Below the pieces are notes generated by a model. The model did not search any database, was not told where the DNA came from, and worked only from the letters and a program-made list of their open reading frames with translations. Both the position numbers and the translations under genes were made by a program. Of a stretch of 40,847 bases of DNA, positions 24,946 to 33,371 are shown in pieces. The stretch's first letter is position 1. Each line of letters opens with the position of its first letter. The stretch comes from Candidatus Gottesmanbacteria bacterium RIFCSPHIGHO2_01_FULL_40_15 (lineage in GTDB: Bacteria; Patescibacteriota; Microgenomatia; 2-02-FULL-39-11), in NCBI GenBank assembly GCA_001779115.1, contig MFJF01000004.1:641-41487 (forward strand). The letters run 5' to 3'.

Positions 24946-25587
24946 ATGATGATTTCAAAAAGGCTGAGAATTTTATCCGCTTCATTGTTTTTTTTCCTGC
25001 TTTTTATCCTGTTAAGCGGATTGGTACATTATGATTTTTTTCGGGGAATCGATTACCAAAGTATGCTGTTTATTCAGAAAATCCAAAGTCTGTCAATTGA
25101 TTATTTTTTTTCCGTTTTGACCCTGCTTGGATCCAGTGAGGCGGTATTTATTTTTGTTTTGGCAGTTTTTTTAATCATCTTAATAAGCCGTAAAAGAATG
25201 TTTCTGGGCGTATTTTTATACATCCTGATTTATCCCGTTGAACTGATGGGCAAATTATCAGTTTATCACCCGAAGCCACCCGTATTTTTAAACCGTTACA
25301 TATTTAATTTCCACCTCCCTTCTTCCTATTTTGTTTCTACCAACTATTCATATCCTTCCGGCCATATGGCCAGAACAGTTTTTCTTCTGGTAATTGCGAT
25401 TTTTATTATCAGGAGTAGTTTTCGGATCGGCTTTAGGACAAAATTGCCGCTTTATTCAGCTCTGATTGCATATTTATTTCTGATATTGATAAGCCGTATT
25501 TATCTGGGTGAACACTGGTTTTCCGATTGTTTGGGAGCATTATTTTTGGGAACTTCGGTCGCGTTTTTCTCGTTAGTTTTCTGGTAA
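24946..25587 (+). CDS. PAP2-family membrane phosphatase
   Basis: The 213-residue protein has about six hydrophobic helices. The PAP2 triad motifs are visible as KLSVYHPKP (a KX6RP motif with Lys in place of Arg), YPSGH and SRIYLGEHWFSD. Such enzymes dephosphorylate lipid phosphates, for example undecaprenyl diphosphate, outside the membrane. That would recycle the carrier used by the neighbouring glycosyltransferases. The Arg-to-Lys change in the first motif is conservative but uncommon. The gene follows the histidine phosphatase by six bases. Confidence 0.8.
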   Translation: MMISKRLRILSASLFFFLLFILLSGLVHYDFFRGIDYQSMLFIQKIQSLSIDYFFSVLTLLGSSEAVFIFVLAVFLIILISRKRMFLGVFLYILIYPVELMGKLSVYHPKPPVFLNRYIFNFHLPSSYFVSTNYSYPSGHMARTVFLLVIAIFIIRSSFRIGFRTKLPLYSALIAYLFLILISRIYLGEHWFSDCLGALFLGTSVAFFSLVFW

Positions 25588-25589
25588 TT

Positions 25590-26318
25590 ATGACAAGTTC
25601 CAAAATTATAACGAAAACATATATATTCATCGGCCAGTATCTGGAAATGGAATTAAACGGATATGCCGTTCACTGTCCTTATTGGGCGAATAAATTGAAA
25701 AATGGAAAAGTTATAATCCGCGGATTTCTTAACGGAAAAGGGGATGCCCGCAGCATTCGTGCGCACTTTATTGATTTACTCAAAGATCAAAAAAGCGGTA
25801 ATAACAGTACTGATAAAATCCTAAGTAATATGGAATCATTCCGGAAATACGCTAAAAGAAACAGGACAGGTATAGATTGTTCCGGATTTGTCTACCGGAT
25901 ACTGGATTCTCTTGTCTCTCTCGGGTTTGTTAAAAGAGATATCAAAAAACTTGCTGATATTTTTCCCGGCGGTATAAGTAAAACCAACGCTGATAAACTG
26001 ACCGGTCCGGAATTTACCGTAAAAATTAATTCCGTAAGTAATGCCCGATTCGGCGATCTGATCAGATTAAACGGAGGAAAACACGTAATTTTTATAACAG
26101 GTGTCAGTTCCGGAAAACTCGAGTATGTCCACTCATCAAGTAAGCTGACCCGGGATCAGGGGGTTCATGAGGGGATTATTAAATTGGTGCGCGAAAAGCA
26201 GAATCTTTCAGATCAAATCTGGATGGAAAATACCAAAACCGGAAATAATTTGGGAAAGGAATATTTCAAAATCAGGGATAGTGACGGTATTTACCGGCCG
26301 GTATTTTTGCCGGACTGA
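25590..26318 (+). CDS. NlpC/P60-like cysteine peptidase or amidase
   Basis: Numbered from the ATG at 25590, the protein has 242 residues with GIDCSGFVYRIL (Cys97), then ARFGDLIRL and GKHVIFIT (His165), the Cys-His order of NlpC/P60 and CHAP-like cell-wall enzymes. An upstream in-frame ATG at 25527 would overlap the PAP2 gene by 61 bases; the one at 25590, two bases after that gene's stop, is more likely. No signal peptide is evident with this start, so access to peptidoglycan is unclear and a cytoplasmic amide substrate is possible. It stands between the envelope genes and the Mur-ligase gene. Confidence 0.68.
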   Translation: MTSSKIITKTYIFIGQYLEMELNGYAVHCPYWANKLKNGKVIIRGFLNGKGDARSIRAHFIDLLKDQKSGNNSTDKILSNMESFRKYAKRNRTGIDCSGFVYRILDSLVSLGFVKRDIKKLADIFPGGISKTNADKLTGPEFTVKINSVSNARFGDLIRLNGGKHVIFITGVSSGKLEYVHSSSKLTRDQGVHEGIIKLVREKQNLSDQIWMENTKTGNNLGKEYFKIRDSDGIYRPVFLPD

Positions 26319-26326
26319 TCGCGCCG

Positions 26327-27721
26327 ATGAAAACTATAAAGAATTTTTTAAATAATCTTAAACATAAAAATATCCATCTTGTCGGGGTAACCGGTGCCGA
26401 AATTTCAAGCATTCTCAACTTGCTGGTTTCACAGGGAATAAAAAATATTACCGCTCATGATTTTTCGGAAAGAAAGTATTTGGAGAAAAATTATAAAATC
26501 TGGCATAAAGGTTTGTCAGTAAGTGAAAGAAACAGACAGTTTGCCGTCTTTAAAAATAACCTGGAAAAAATTTTATTTTTCGACGCCGGTTCCTACCTTA
26601 ATAATATTGAAGATGCAGATATTATTTTCGTGCCCCAATCCTGGCGTTTATATCCGTCAAACCGGAAATTGTTCTCAAATGAAGTTAATAAAATACCATT
26701 CTATTCATTGACAAGACTTTATTTGGATTATTCCCCGGCCAGAATAGTGGCAGTTACCGGTACGGTCGGTAAAGGCAGTGTCGCCTCGCTTCTTTATAAT
26801 TTACTGGATAATGGGAGATCAAAAGTCTGGTTTGCCGGTAACGAAACCTGGAAGATACAGCTGGCCGAAAACTTAATTTCCATGACTCCTGAGGATCTCA
26901 TGATATTGGAAATTTCACACCGGCAGCTGCAGGATGGTTTTGCCCGAAGCCCGTCCATGGTTGTTTTTACTAATCTTTATCCTAATCATCTGGACGAACT
27001 TTCCTGGGAAAAATATGCACAAATAAAATTATCACTGCTTAAAAGTCTGGGAAAATCATCCGCAGCTGTGATAAATTATGATGATCCGCTTCTGAGAAAA
27101 ACAGCAACCCGTTTAAATACGAAAGTGCTTTTATACAGCCAAAAATATAAGAATATGAATATTAAAGATGTTCAACATATATATAATATATTATTGAAAA
27201 CAAAAAGTGATCATTATATAATAAATATATTAGCAGCATCAACTGCAGCCATAGCATTAGGTGTTTTTCCTTCTGGCATACCCGATCGTGTATTTAATAT
27301 TCCCCCTTTACCGGCCAGATTGGAGCGGGCCGGATTTATTTCAGGAATTAATATCATTGACGATATTAAAAGCACAACACCCTGGTCAACTTTAGCTGCC
27401 GTTGAAAAAATTAAAAATATTAACTCATTGATATTGGGGGGGGATACCAAAAAAATTGATTACACCGCTTTCTGCAAAAAATTAAAAGAAAAGGATTTCC
27501 GGCTAATTGTTTTGGAAAGTCCTCTCAGTCTGATTCTAAAAAAATATTTTTCTGAATTTGAAATTAGGATTGTTACGGATTTGGAAAATGCGTTTGAGGA
27601 AGCTTTGAAAAACTCAAAAAAAGGTGATTCAATCCTGATTTCTCCCGCAGCTGCTAATTTCTACAGCCGATTCATAAAAGGGAAAAAATCAATCAGAAAA
27701 ATTATTTCTTCCTTTGACTGA
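26327..27721 (+). CDS. Mur-ligase family protein (MurD-like)
   Basis: The 464-residue protein has a Rossmann-like N-terminal part, the ATP-binding P-loop VAVTGTVGKGSVA (142-154), a central ILEISHRQLQDG segment with TNLYPNHLDE, and a C-terminal domain with PLPARLERAG and DDIKSTTPWSTLAAVE. The last matches the NDSKATN region of MurD (D-glutamate ligase). It should form an amide bond between a carboxylate and an amino compound using ATP. The match is distant, so it may be the organism's MurD or a paralog for another acceptor. It directly precedes the LysW-like, PLP and ATP-grasp genes. It ends 5 bases before the convergent LysW-like gene. Confidence 0.75.
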   Translation: MKTIKNFLNNLKHKNIHLVGVTGAEISSILNLLVSQGIKNITAHDFSERKYLEKNYKIWHKGLSVSERNRQFAVFKNNLEKILFFDAGSYLNNIEDADIIFVPQSWRLYPSNRKLFSNEVNKIPFYSLTRLYLDYSPARIVAVTGTVGKGSVASLLYNLLDNGRSKVWFAGNETWKIQLAENLISMTPEDLMILEISHRQLQDGFARSPSMVVFTNLYPNHLDELSWEKYAQIKLSLLKSLGKSSAAVINYDDPLLRKTATRLNTKVLLYSQKYKNMNIKDVQHIYNILLKTKSDHYIINILAASTAAIALGVFPSGIPDRVFNIPPLPARLERAGFISGINIIDDIKSTTPWSTLAAVEKIKNINSLILGGDTKKIDYTAFCKKLKEKDFRLIVLESPLSLILKKYFSEFEIRIVTDLENAFEEALKNSKKGDSILISPAAANFYSRFIKGKKSIRKIISSFD

Positions 27722-27725
27722 AAAA

Positions 27726-27905
27726 TTATTTTTCTTCTTCAAGAGGAGCCAGTTGAGGAGGATCTGCGGAAATGAATTCACTTTCCGTACCGCAGGCAGG
27801 GCATTCTATAAAAAGACCGGCTTTTGGCATTTCCTTTACCGGAATCGGATTCTCGCATTCCGGGCAGGGATAAGCCCGCTTATTTTGTTGTATAACTTTA
27901 TTCAC
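27726..27905 (-). CDS. LysW-like zinc-ribbon (amino-group carrier-like) small protein
   Basis: The 59-residue protein starts at GTG 27905, with no alternative start upstream because of an in-frame stop. It has two CPxC knuckles (CPEC at 14-17, CPAC at 35-38) and the order CPEC-x17-CPACG-x-ESEF-DPPQLAPLEEEK. This resembles LysW/ArgW, whose C-terminal EDWGE carries a substrate on its last Glu for an ATP-grasp ligase. Here the C-terminus is LEEEK, so the carrier Glu is missing or displaced. It lies on the opposite strand between a Mur-ligase gene and a threonine-synthase-like gene, near an ATP-grasp gene, and has no SD. A generic zinc ribbon is the alternative. Confidence 0.65.
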   Translation of the reverse strand: MNKVIQQNKRAYPCPECENPIPVKEMPKAGLFIECPACGTESEFISADPPQLAPLEEEK

Positions 27906-27933
27906 AGGATATAATTAAACCACATAAGCCGCC

Positions 27934-28842
27934 ATGAAACAAGAAAACCGGGGAATCTGGAAATTTGCCCGTTTACTTCCTCCCGTTGGATCTGTCAATC
28001 AATATACTCTCGGTGAGGGCAATACCCGTCTTATTGAAAAAGACGGTGTCTTTTTCAAATGCGAATTTGAAAACCCGACCGGCTCAATCAAAGACAGGGG
28101 AATCTGTTATCAGATAGCAGTTCTTAAAAAAAACAAAATAAAACATGCCGTGTTATCTTCATCGGGAAACGCGGCTGTTTCCGCCTCAATATACTGCGCT
28201 GAAAACGGAATAAGTTTAACTGTTTTTCTTAGTCCTTCAGCCAATCCTCAAAAAATTAAAAAAATTCACCCCTACGCCACTATTGTAACGTCGAAAAAAC
28301 CCGTCAGTGAAGCTTTTAAATATTCACTTGAAAAAAAAATATTCAACTTGCGTCCGACAAAAGATCCGGCAGGTTATATCGGTTACAAAACTGTCGGTTT
28401 TGAAATTATGGAAGCTCTTCCCGAAGCCGACGCTCTTTTTATACCCGTTTCTGGAGGAACTATTTTTAAAGGTATATTTAACGGGTTTGGTAAAAATAAT
28501 TTTCTGCCGTCTTTTCATGCAATCCAGTCATCAGTTGTCTGTCCGATTGCTTCAGACTATGACCGTGATTTTTCACCTGAAACAAAATCATTGGCAGACG
28601 CTTTGGTTGCTAGAATTTCGCCTTTTAAAAATGATTTGCATTCGATTATAAAAAAAACCGGTGGTTCCGGGTGGGTAATCCAAAATAAAGCTATGGAAAT
28701 TTACCGGAAAAAATTGTCCCGTTACGGATTTAATTCCTCATTCGAAGGCGCGGCCTGTTTCGCTGCATTAAATAAAGCCCGCCAAAAAGGCTACCGGTTT
28801 AAAAATCCCGTCATACTTTTAACAGGAAAGTATTATGGATAA
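27934..28842 (+). CDS. Threonine synthase-like PLP enzyme (fold type II)
   Basis: The 302-residue protein shows LGEGNTRLIE, ENPTGSIKDRG with Schiff-base Lys53, LSSSGNAAVSASIY (substrate and phosphate contacts) and the Gly-rich PVSGGTIFKG. This is the threonine synthase/threonine dehydratase/cysteine synthase group. It is shorter than threonine synthase (about 350 residues or more). Likely chemistry is beta- or gamma-replacement/elimination on an amino acid. It overlaps the ATP-grasp gene by eight bases (ATGGATAA), so the two are coupled. Whether it is the housekeeping ThrC or a specialised enzyme cannot be told here. Confidence 0.75.
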   Translation: MKQENRGIWKFARLLPPVGSVNQYTLGEGNTRLIEKDGVFFKCEFENPTGSIKDRGICYQIAVLKKNKIKHAVLSSSGNAAVSASIYCAENGISLTVFLSPSANPQKIKKIHPYATIVTSKKPVSEAFKYSLEKKIFNLRPTKDPAGYIGYKTVGFEIMEALPEADALFIPVSGGTIFKGIFNGFGKNNFLPSFHAIQSSVVCPIASDYDRDFSPETKSLADALVARISPFKNDLHSIIKKTGGSGWVIQNKAMEIYRKKLSRYGFNSSFEGAACFAALNKARQKGYRFKNPVILLTGKYYG

Positions 28843-30166
28843 GTTCAGTAAATTAAGAGGCAAATTCGGAAATAAATCTTTTTTCTTTATAACCACTGAC
28901 ATAAAAAGGGCGATCGGGCTCGAAGATATCATTCCCGATTTCCATATAATTTGCTCAAATTATGACCCTTTAATTCCTGTTTTAAGAAACAAAGGAACAA
29001 GAATTTATTGCCTTGAGGAATTGAAGGGAAAAAAGGCAGACCATACAAATAATAGCGGGCTTTTAATATCTGATGAATCTGTTGAAAAATACATAAGAAA
29101 AAATTCGTCTGATAGGCCGTACATTGTATATTTCAAACCGTCATTAATAATTGACCGAATCATTTCAGCAAAAAAATATATTTCTGTCGGAAACACATTA
29201 GCATTGAATAACCGTTTCGAAAATAAAATCAATATGGCTCTTATCCTGAAAAAAATCCGTCCGGATTATATTCAGGAGTTTGCTGTAGGAAAATTCAATG
29301 ATCTTGATTTTACTGACACCCTCAGGCAATTCGGTCTTCCTTTGGTTGTTCAATTCGGACACGGTTGGGCCGGGAGAACCACATTTTTTATTGAATCGGA
29401 AGATGGCTTCATAAAGTTAAAAAAGCAATTCCCCCATACAACCGTCAAAATTACAGCCAATATCACGGGATTTACTTTACTTAATAACTGCTGCATTTAT
29501 CGGGATAATATTCTGGTCAGCCCGCCGGCGATACAGATTGACGGTATAAATAAATTAAGTGTTAGTAAAAGCGTTACCTGCGGCCGTTCCTGGCCGGTCC
29601 AAAATTTAACCGGTGATTTAATTTTGCAAATCTACAGGATATCCCGGGATATCGGAAGAATTATGTCGGATTCCGGTTACCGGGGATATTTCGGAGTGGA
29701 TTTTTTAGTGGAAATTTCATCAGGCAGACTGTTTCTGTCTGAAGTTAATGCCCGTCTGACCGCTTCATCGGCATTTTTTTCCCTTTTGGAAATGGGATTG
29801 GATCAAATTCCCCTTCTTGCATTTCATTATGCATCGTTTTTATCCATTGATTTACCTGTTTCCGGCCACCCCTTCATATCAATTCACAAGGACAAATCAG
29901 TTTCAGGATCCCAGGTTATTATCCGTCGCAAGGACACTATTAATTCCATGAATATTAAGAAATTCGGTGAATATCGCATTATCGGAAAAAGCGCCAGACT
30001 GTTAAACACGGATTATGCCCCCCAAAGACTTAAAAAAAACCGCTTTATTTTCCTTCCGCGTATAAATGGCTATGGAAGTGAATTTGCCCGAATAGAATCA
30101 AAAGATAAAGCGCTTAAAAAACCCGGAGAACTGGCGGGTTGGGTTAAAAATCTCCTTGGAGGCTAA
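28835..30166 (+). CDS. ATP-grasp family carboxylate-amine ligase-like protein
   Basis: In this 443-residue protein the C-terminal half of an ATP-grasp fold is recognisable: GYFGVDFLVEISSGRLFLSE followed by VNARLTAS, where Glu and Asn would bind Mg2+. QEFAVGKF and LPLVVQFGHGWAGRTTFF match the central nucleotide-binding lid with a Gly-rich turn. ATP-grasp enzymes join a carboxylate to an amine or thiol through an acyl phosphate. It is longer than LysX/RimK (about 280-300 residues). The neighbours (PLP enzyme overlapping by eight bases, LysW-like protein, Mur ligase) suggest an amino-acid ligation pathway. Substrates unknown. Confidence 0.75.
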   Translation: MDKFSKLRGKFGNKSFFFITTDIKRAIGLEDIIPDFHIICSNYDPLIPVLRNKGTRIYCLEELKGKKADHTNNSGLLISDESVEKYIRKNSSDRPYIVYFKPSLIIDRIISAKKYISVGNTLALNNRFENKINMALILKKIRPDYIQEFAVGKFNDLDFTDTLRQFGLPLVVQFGHGWAGRTTFFIESEDGFIKLKKQFPHTTVKITANITGFTLLNNCCIYRDNILVSPPAIQIDGINKLSVSKSVTCGRSWPVQNLTGDLILQIYRISRDIGRIMSDSGYRGYFGVDFLVEISSGRLFLSEVNARLTASSAFFSLLEMGLDQIPLLAFHYASFLSIDLPVSGHPFISIHKDKSVSGSQVIIRRKDTINSMNIKKFGEYRIIGKSARLLNTDYAPQRLKKNRFIFLPRINGYGSEFARIESKDKALKKPGELAGWVKNLLGG

Positions 30167-30182
30167 AACTCTCTTTTATATA

Positions 30183-30191
30183 TGGTATACT
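30183..30191 (+). promoter_or_regulatory. Extended -10 promoter of prfB
   Basis: TGGTATACT (30183-30191) is an extended -10 element (TGN plus TATACT). No good -35 is seen, which is normal for extended -10 promoters. The transcript would start near 30198, 40 bases before the ATG. Confidence 0.45.
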
Positions 30192-30237
30192 TATCACCTT
30201 GGTTTAAGCTTGTTACTAATTCAATATTTAACTATTT

Positions 30238-31251
30238 ATGGATGCGATTAACCGTTTACAAGAGTTGAAAGAAAAATTGAAAATAGAAGACAAAAAAAAT
30301 CGGATTGCCGAATTGGAACGCCTTTCGGCAGATCCAGGATTTTGGCAGGAAAGGGAAAAATCAACTGCTTCAATGATAGAACTTTCAAATCTGAATAAAC
30401 AGTTGAAAAAGATAGAAGATTTAAGAATTTTATTGAATAAAGGAAATACCCGGGAGGCCGGAAAAATAATGGATGAGCTGGAATTTGAACTCTATTTTTC
30501 AGGACCTCATGATACGAAAGGCGCTTTACTTTCCATTCATCCCGGTCAGGGTGGAACAGAAGCAATGGATTGGGCGCAAGTGCTTTTAAGGATGTATCTC
30601 CGCTTTATTGAATCAAAAAAGTGGCAGCATGAAATGGTCGACGAAGTTCCCGGTGAAGAAGCGGGTATAAAAAGTGCGGTTATCTCCATTCCCCAATATC
30701 TCGCGTACGGTCATCTGAAAAGCGAGTCTGGTACTCATAGATTGGTCCGCCAGTCGCCGTTTAATGCCGATAAATTAAGGCAAACTTCATTTGCCCTCGT
30801 TGAAGTGGTGCCGATATTGGAAGACAATCAAACGGTAGATATAAAAGATTCGGATGTGGAATGGGAATTTTTCCGTTCAGGAGGTAAAGGCGGTCAGAAT
30901 GTCAATAAGGTTTCAACCGCCGTAAGACTCCGCCATCTGCCAACAGGTATCGTTATTGAATGTCAGCAAGAGCGCTACCAGGGTCAAAACAGGGAAACAG
31001 CCTTAAAAATTCTGCGCGGAAAGCTTTGGCAGTTGATGGAGCAGGAAAAAGTCAGGAATATCAGTGAACTCAAGGGTAAATTTAAATTGGCATCCTGGGG
31101 TAACCAGATCCGTTCATACGTACTCCATCCATATCATCTTGTAAAAGATTTAAGGACCGGTTATGAAACAGGGGACAGTAAAGCGGTTTTAGACGGAAAT
31201 ATAGATCCGTTTCTGAATTCATACTTGAAAAAATTCTCTGCTGTCGTATAG
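30238..31251 (+). CDS. prfB: Peptide chain release factor 2 (RF2)
   Basis: The 337-residue class I release factor has the RF2 tripeptide SPF (residues 173-175, reads UGA/UAA stops) and the GGQ motif (218-220) that triggers peptide release in the ribosomal peptidyl-transferase centre. The N-terminal helical domain starts [18 protein letters not shown], aligning with other RF2 proteins in one open frame. The programmed +1 frameshift used by many bacteria is therefore absent. It stands upstream of ftsE-ftsX, a gene order seen in many bacteria. Confidence 0.95.
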   Translation: MDAINRLQELKEKLKIEDKKNRIAELERLSADPGFWQEREKSTASMIELSNLNKQLKKIEDLRILLNKGNTREAGKIMDELEFELYFSGPHDTKGALLSIHPGQGGTEAMDWAQVLLRMYLRFIESKKWQHEMVDEVPGEEAGIKSAVISIPQYLAYGHLKSESGTHRLVRQSPFNADKLRQTSFALVEVVPILEDNQTVDIKDSDVEWEFFRSGGKGGQNVNKVSTAVRLRHLPTGIVIECQQERYQGQNRETALKILRGKLWQLMEQEKVRNISELKGKFKLASWGNQIRSYVLHPYHLVKDLRTGYETGDSKAVLDGNIDPFLNSYLKKFSAVV

Positions 31252-31281
31252 TAATAAATAGCCTTAAATAGTTATTAATCA

Positions 31282-31755
31282 ATGATAAACAAAAATTTAA
31301 AAACCGTGAAAATTATACCGGCTGCCGGAGAACCTCTGGTACACCATTTGAATTCTGAGAGAAACGGAGTCAATTACCGGGATATTATAGCCGGAGGAAT
31401 TATAATCATATTGGGCGTAATAAGCGGATATTTTATGGCTACCCGCCGGGGGTTACTGGGAGTAACCGGTACATCCCGTACCGGGGGGCCGGAAAGTTCA
31501 ACTATCGTGGGTTCAAAAGATTCAAAAACTTTCCGCGATAATGCCGAAGGGAAACTTGTTTCCGGAGGGATAAACGGCGAAGGAACTCACAAGCTGGAAA
31601 GACCGGGCGGGGAAAGTCAGACCGTTGCATTAACATCATCTGTTCTTGATTTATCTCAGTTTGAAGGGAAAAAAGTTCGTGTTTGGGGTGAGACTTTTGC
31701 CGCTCAATCTGCCGGGTGGCTGATGGATGTCGGTAAAGTGGAAGTTATGGAATAA
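31282..31755 (+). CDS. Membrane-anchored protein of unknown function before ftsE
   Basis: The 157-residue protein has a short cytoplasmic N-terminus, one membrane helix (about 36-53, IIAGGIIIILGVISGYFM), a Gly/Ser-rich linker and a small C-terminal beta-rich domain (about 113-155) with LSQFEGKKVRVWGETFAAQ and WLMDVGKVEV, which looks like an OB-type barrel. I do not recognise the family. The domain would sit outside the membrane. It lies between prfB and ftsE, so it may act with FtsEX at the division site. Confidence 0.62.
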   Translation: MINKNLKTVKIIPAAGEPLVHHLNSERNGVNYRDIIAGGIIIILGVISGYFMATRRGLLGVTGTSRTGGPESSTIVGSKDSKTFRDNAEGKLVSGGINGEGTHKLERPGGESQTVALTSSVLDLSQFEGKKVRVWGETFAAQSAGWLMDVGKVEVME

Positions 31756-31776
31756 ATCCCGGGCCTTCATCACCAT

Positions 31777-32454
31777 ATGATCCTATTCGAGTCTGTTACA
31801 AAAAAATATGGTCCCCGCATTACTGCAGTTAATGAAGTTAATTTCAAAGTCGGGGATGGAGAATTTATTTTTCTTATTGGTCCTTCAGGTGCAGGAAAAA
31901 CAACCGTTCTTCGTCTTTTAAACAGGGAAATTATGCCTACAGTCGGATCTGTGTTTATTGATGATTGGGAAGTTAACAAATTACCAAAGTCCAAATTGCC
32001 GTATCTTAGGAGAAAAGTCGGATTTATATTCCAGGATTTTAAGCTTTTACCTGATCGGACTGTTGGAGAAAATATTGGTGTCGCCCTTGAAATTTTAAAT
32101 AGAAGCAGGCAAGAAATTAACAAAAGGATTGGAGAAGTGCTTGATATTGTGCATCTTGAAGATAAATTGAATTATTTTCCGCGGCAGTTATCACTGGGAG
32201 AACAACAGCGTGTTGCCATAGGCCGGGCTATTGCCGGTAATACCTCAGTTATTTTAGCCGATGAACCGACCGGTAATCTGGACCCGAAAACTTCCTGGGA
32301 AATATTAAAAATAATAAATGATATTAATAAAGAAGGAAAAACCGTAATTATGGCTTCCCATAACGTTGATATAGTCAACAGTATGAAAAAAAGGGTGATT
32401 GTTATGAAAAAGGGAAAAATCATTAAGGATGAAAAGAGAAGCCGTTACTTATAA
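31777..32454 (+). CDS. ftsE: Cell-division ATP-binding protein FtsE
   Basis: The 225-residue ABC ATPase has Walker A GPSGAGKTT (residues ~36-44), the signature LSLGEQQRVAIGRA, Walker B VILADEPTGNLDP and the switch His in MASHNVD. With FtsX it forms the FtsEX complex, which uses ATP to switch on periplasmic peptidoglycan hydrolases at the septum. FtsX starts 5 bases downstream. The assignment rests on motifs plus the adjacent FtsX and EnvC-like genes. Confidence 0.93.
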   Translation: MILFESVTKKYGPRITAVNEVNFKVGDGEFIFLIGPSGAGKTTVLRLLNREIMPTVGSVFIDDWEVNKLPKSKLPYLRRKVGFIFQDFKLLPDRTVGENIGVALEILNRSRQEINKRIGEVLDIVHLEDKLNYFPRQLSLGEQQRVAIGRAIAGNTSVILADEPTGNLDPKTSWEILKIINDINKEGKTVIMASHNVDIVNSMKKRVIVMKKGKIIKDEKRSRYL

Positions 32455-32459
32455 ATAAT

Positions 32460-33368
32460 ATGACTGATTCTCTGTCCATTTTCCAGAGGTTGCGCCGCAC
32501 TCCGTATCAGGCTGTTGCCTCTGTTTTTATGATGTTTATCACCCTTTTTGTGATGGGTCTTTTCCTTCTTTTGGTGACATCGACTTCATCTCTGGTTTCT
32601 TATTTTGAAAGTAAGCCTCAATTAACCGTATTTTTCAGTAATGAGAAAGATAAAACATCAATCGACAAACTTGTTAATAAACTGATGACTACGGGGAAAA
32701 TATCCTCTACTAAATATGTTTCTAAAGAAGAAGCCCTGAATATTTACCGGGAGCAAAATAAGGATGACCCCCTTCTTCTTGAGATGGTCACTGCTGATAT
32801 ATTGCCTGCTTCTTTGGATATTTCAGCTACCGCTCCTCAGTATCTCAATGAAATTTATCAGATGGTTAAGGGTGAAGAAGGTGTCGACGATATTGTTTTT
32901 CAAAAGGAAGTTGTTGATACGATAATTTCCTGGGCGACAACAGTCAGACGGATAGGATTAATTTTTATTTTGTTATTGATCCTTTCAACTTTCTTTATTC
33001 TTCTGACGTCAATCGGTATGAAAATTGCGATGAAAAAAGAAGAAATAGAAGTTCTCAAACTGGTCGGTGCGACCAACTGGTATATAAAAAAGCCCTTTGT
33101 CTACGAAGGAATATTTTACGGATTTATCGGAGCGACTCTCGCCTGGCTGTTTTGCACCTTCATAATTTATTATCTGAAGCCGTACGCAACTTCCTTTTTG
33201 AAGGGTGTTGGTACACTTTCGTTATTTTCTTATCAGGGGATATCCATAGATGTCTGGCCGCCAAACACTATGCTTATTTTAATTATCTGGTTTATTCTGT
33301 TGTGTTCCGGATTGTCAATCGGGCTAATTGGCAGTCTGTTTGCTTCATCCAGGTATCTTAAGGAGTAG
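32460..33368 (+). CDS. ftsX: Cell-division permease-like protein FtsX
   Basis: The 302-residue protein has four membrane helices (about 23-45, 165-190, 215-240 and 270-295). A large loop between the first and second carries PQLTVFFSNEKD and KYVSKEEALNIYREQN, the FtsX extracellular domain that contacts the hydrolase or its activator. FtsX relays FtsE ATP use across the membrane. It follows ftsE and precedes the coiled-coil M23 protein, its probable partner. Confidence 0.92.
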   Translation: MTDSLSIFQRLRRTPYQAVASVFMMFITLFVMGLFLLLVTSTSSLVSYFESKPQLTVFFSNEKDKTSIDKLVNKLMTTGKISSTKYVSKEEALNIYREQNKDDPLLLEMVTADILPASLDISATAPQYLNEIYQMVKGEEGVDDIVFQKEVVDTIISWATTVRRIGLIFILLLILSTFFILLTSIGMKIAMKKEEIEVLKLVGATNWYIKKPFVYEGIFYGFIGATLAWLFCTFIIYYLKPYATSFLKGVGTLSLFSYQGISIDVWPPNTMLILIIWFILLCSGLSIGLIGSLFASSRYLKE

Positions 33369-33371
33369 CCG

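Noticed and set aside
27714-27914. Plus-strand 66-residue ORF
   Set aside because: It is the antisense shadow of the zinc-ribbon gene, whose paired CPxC motifs clearly mark the minus strand as coding.
30238-30320. Programmed +1 frameshift in prfB
   Set aside because: The start and the whole N-terminal domain are in one open frame with no UGA at the usual place.
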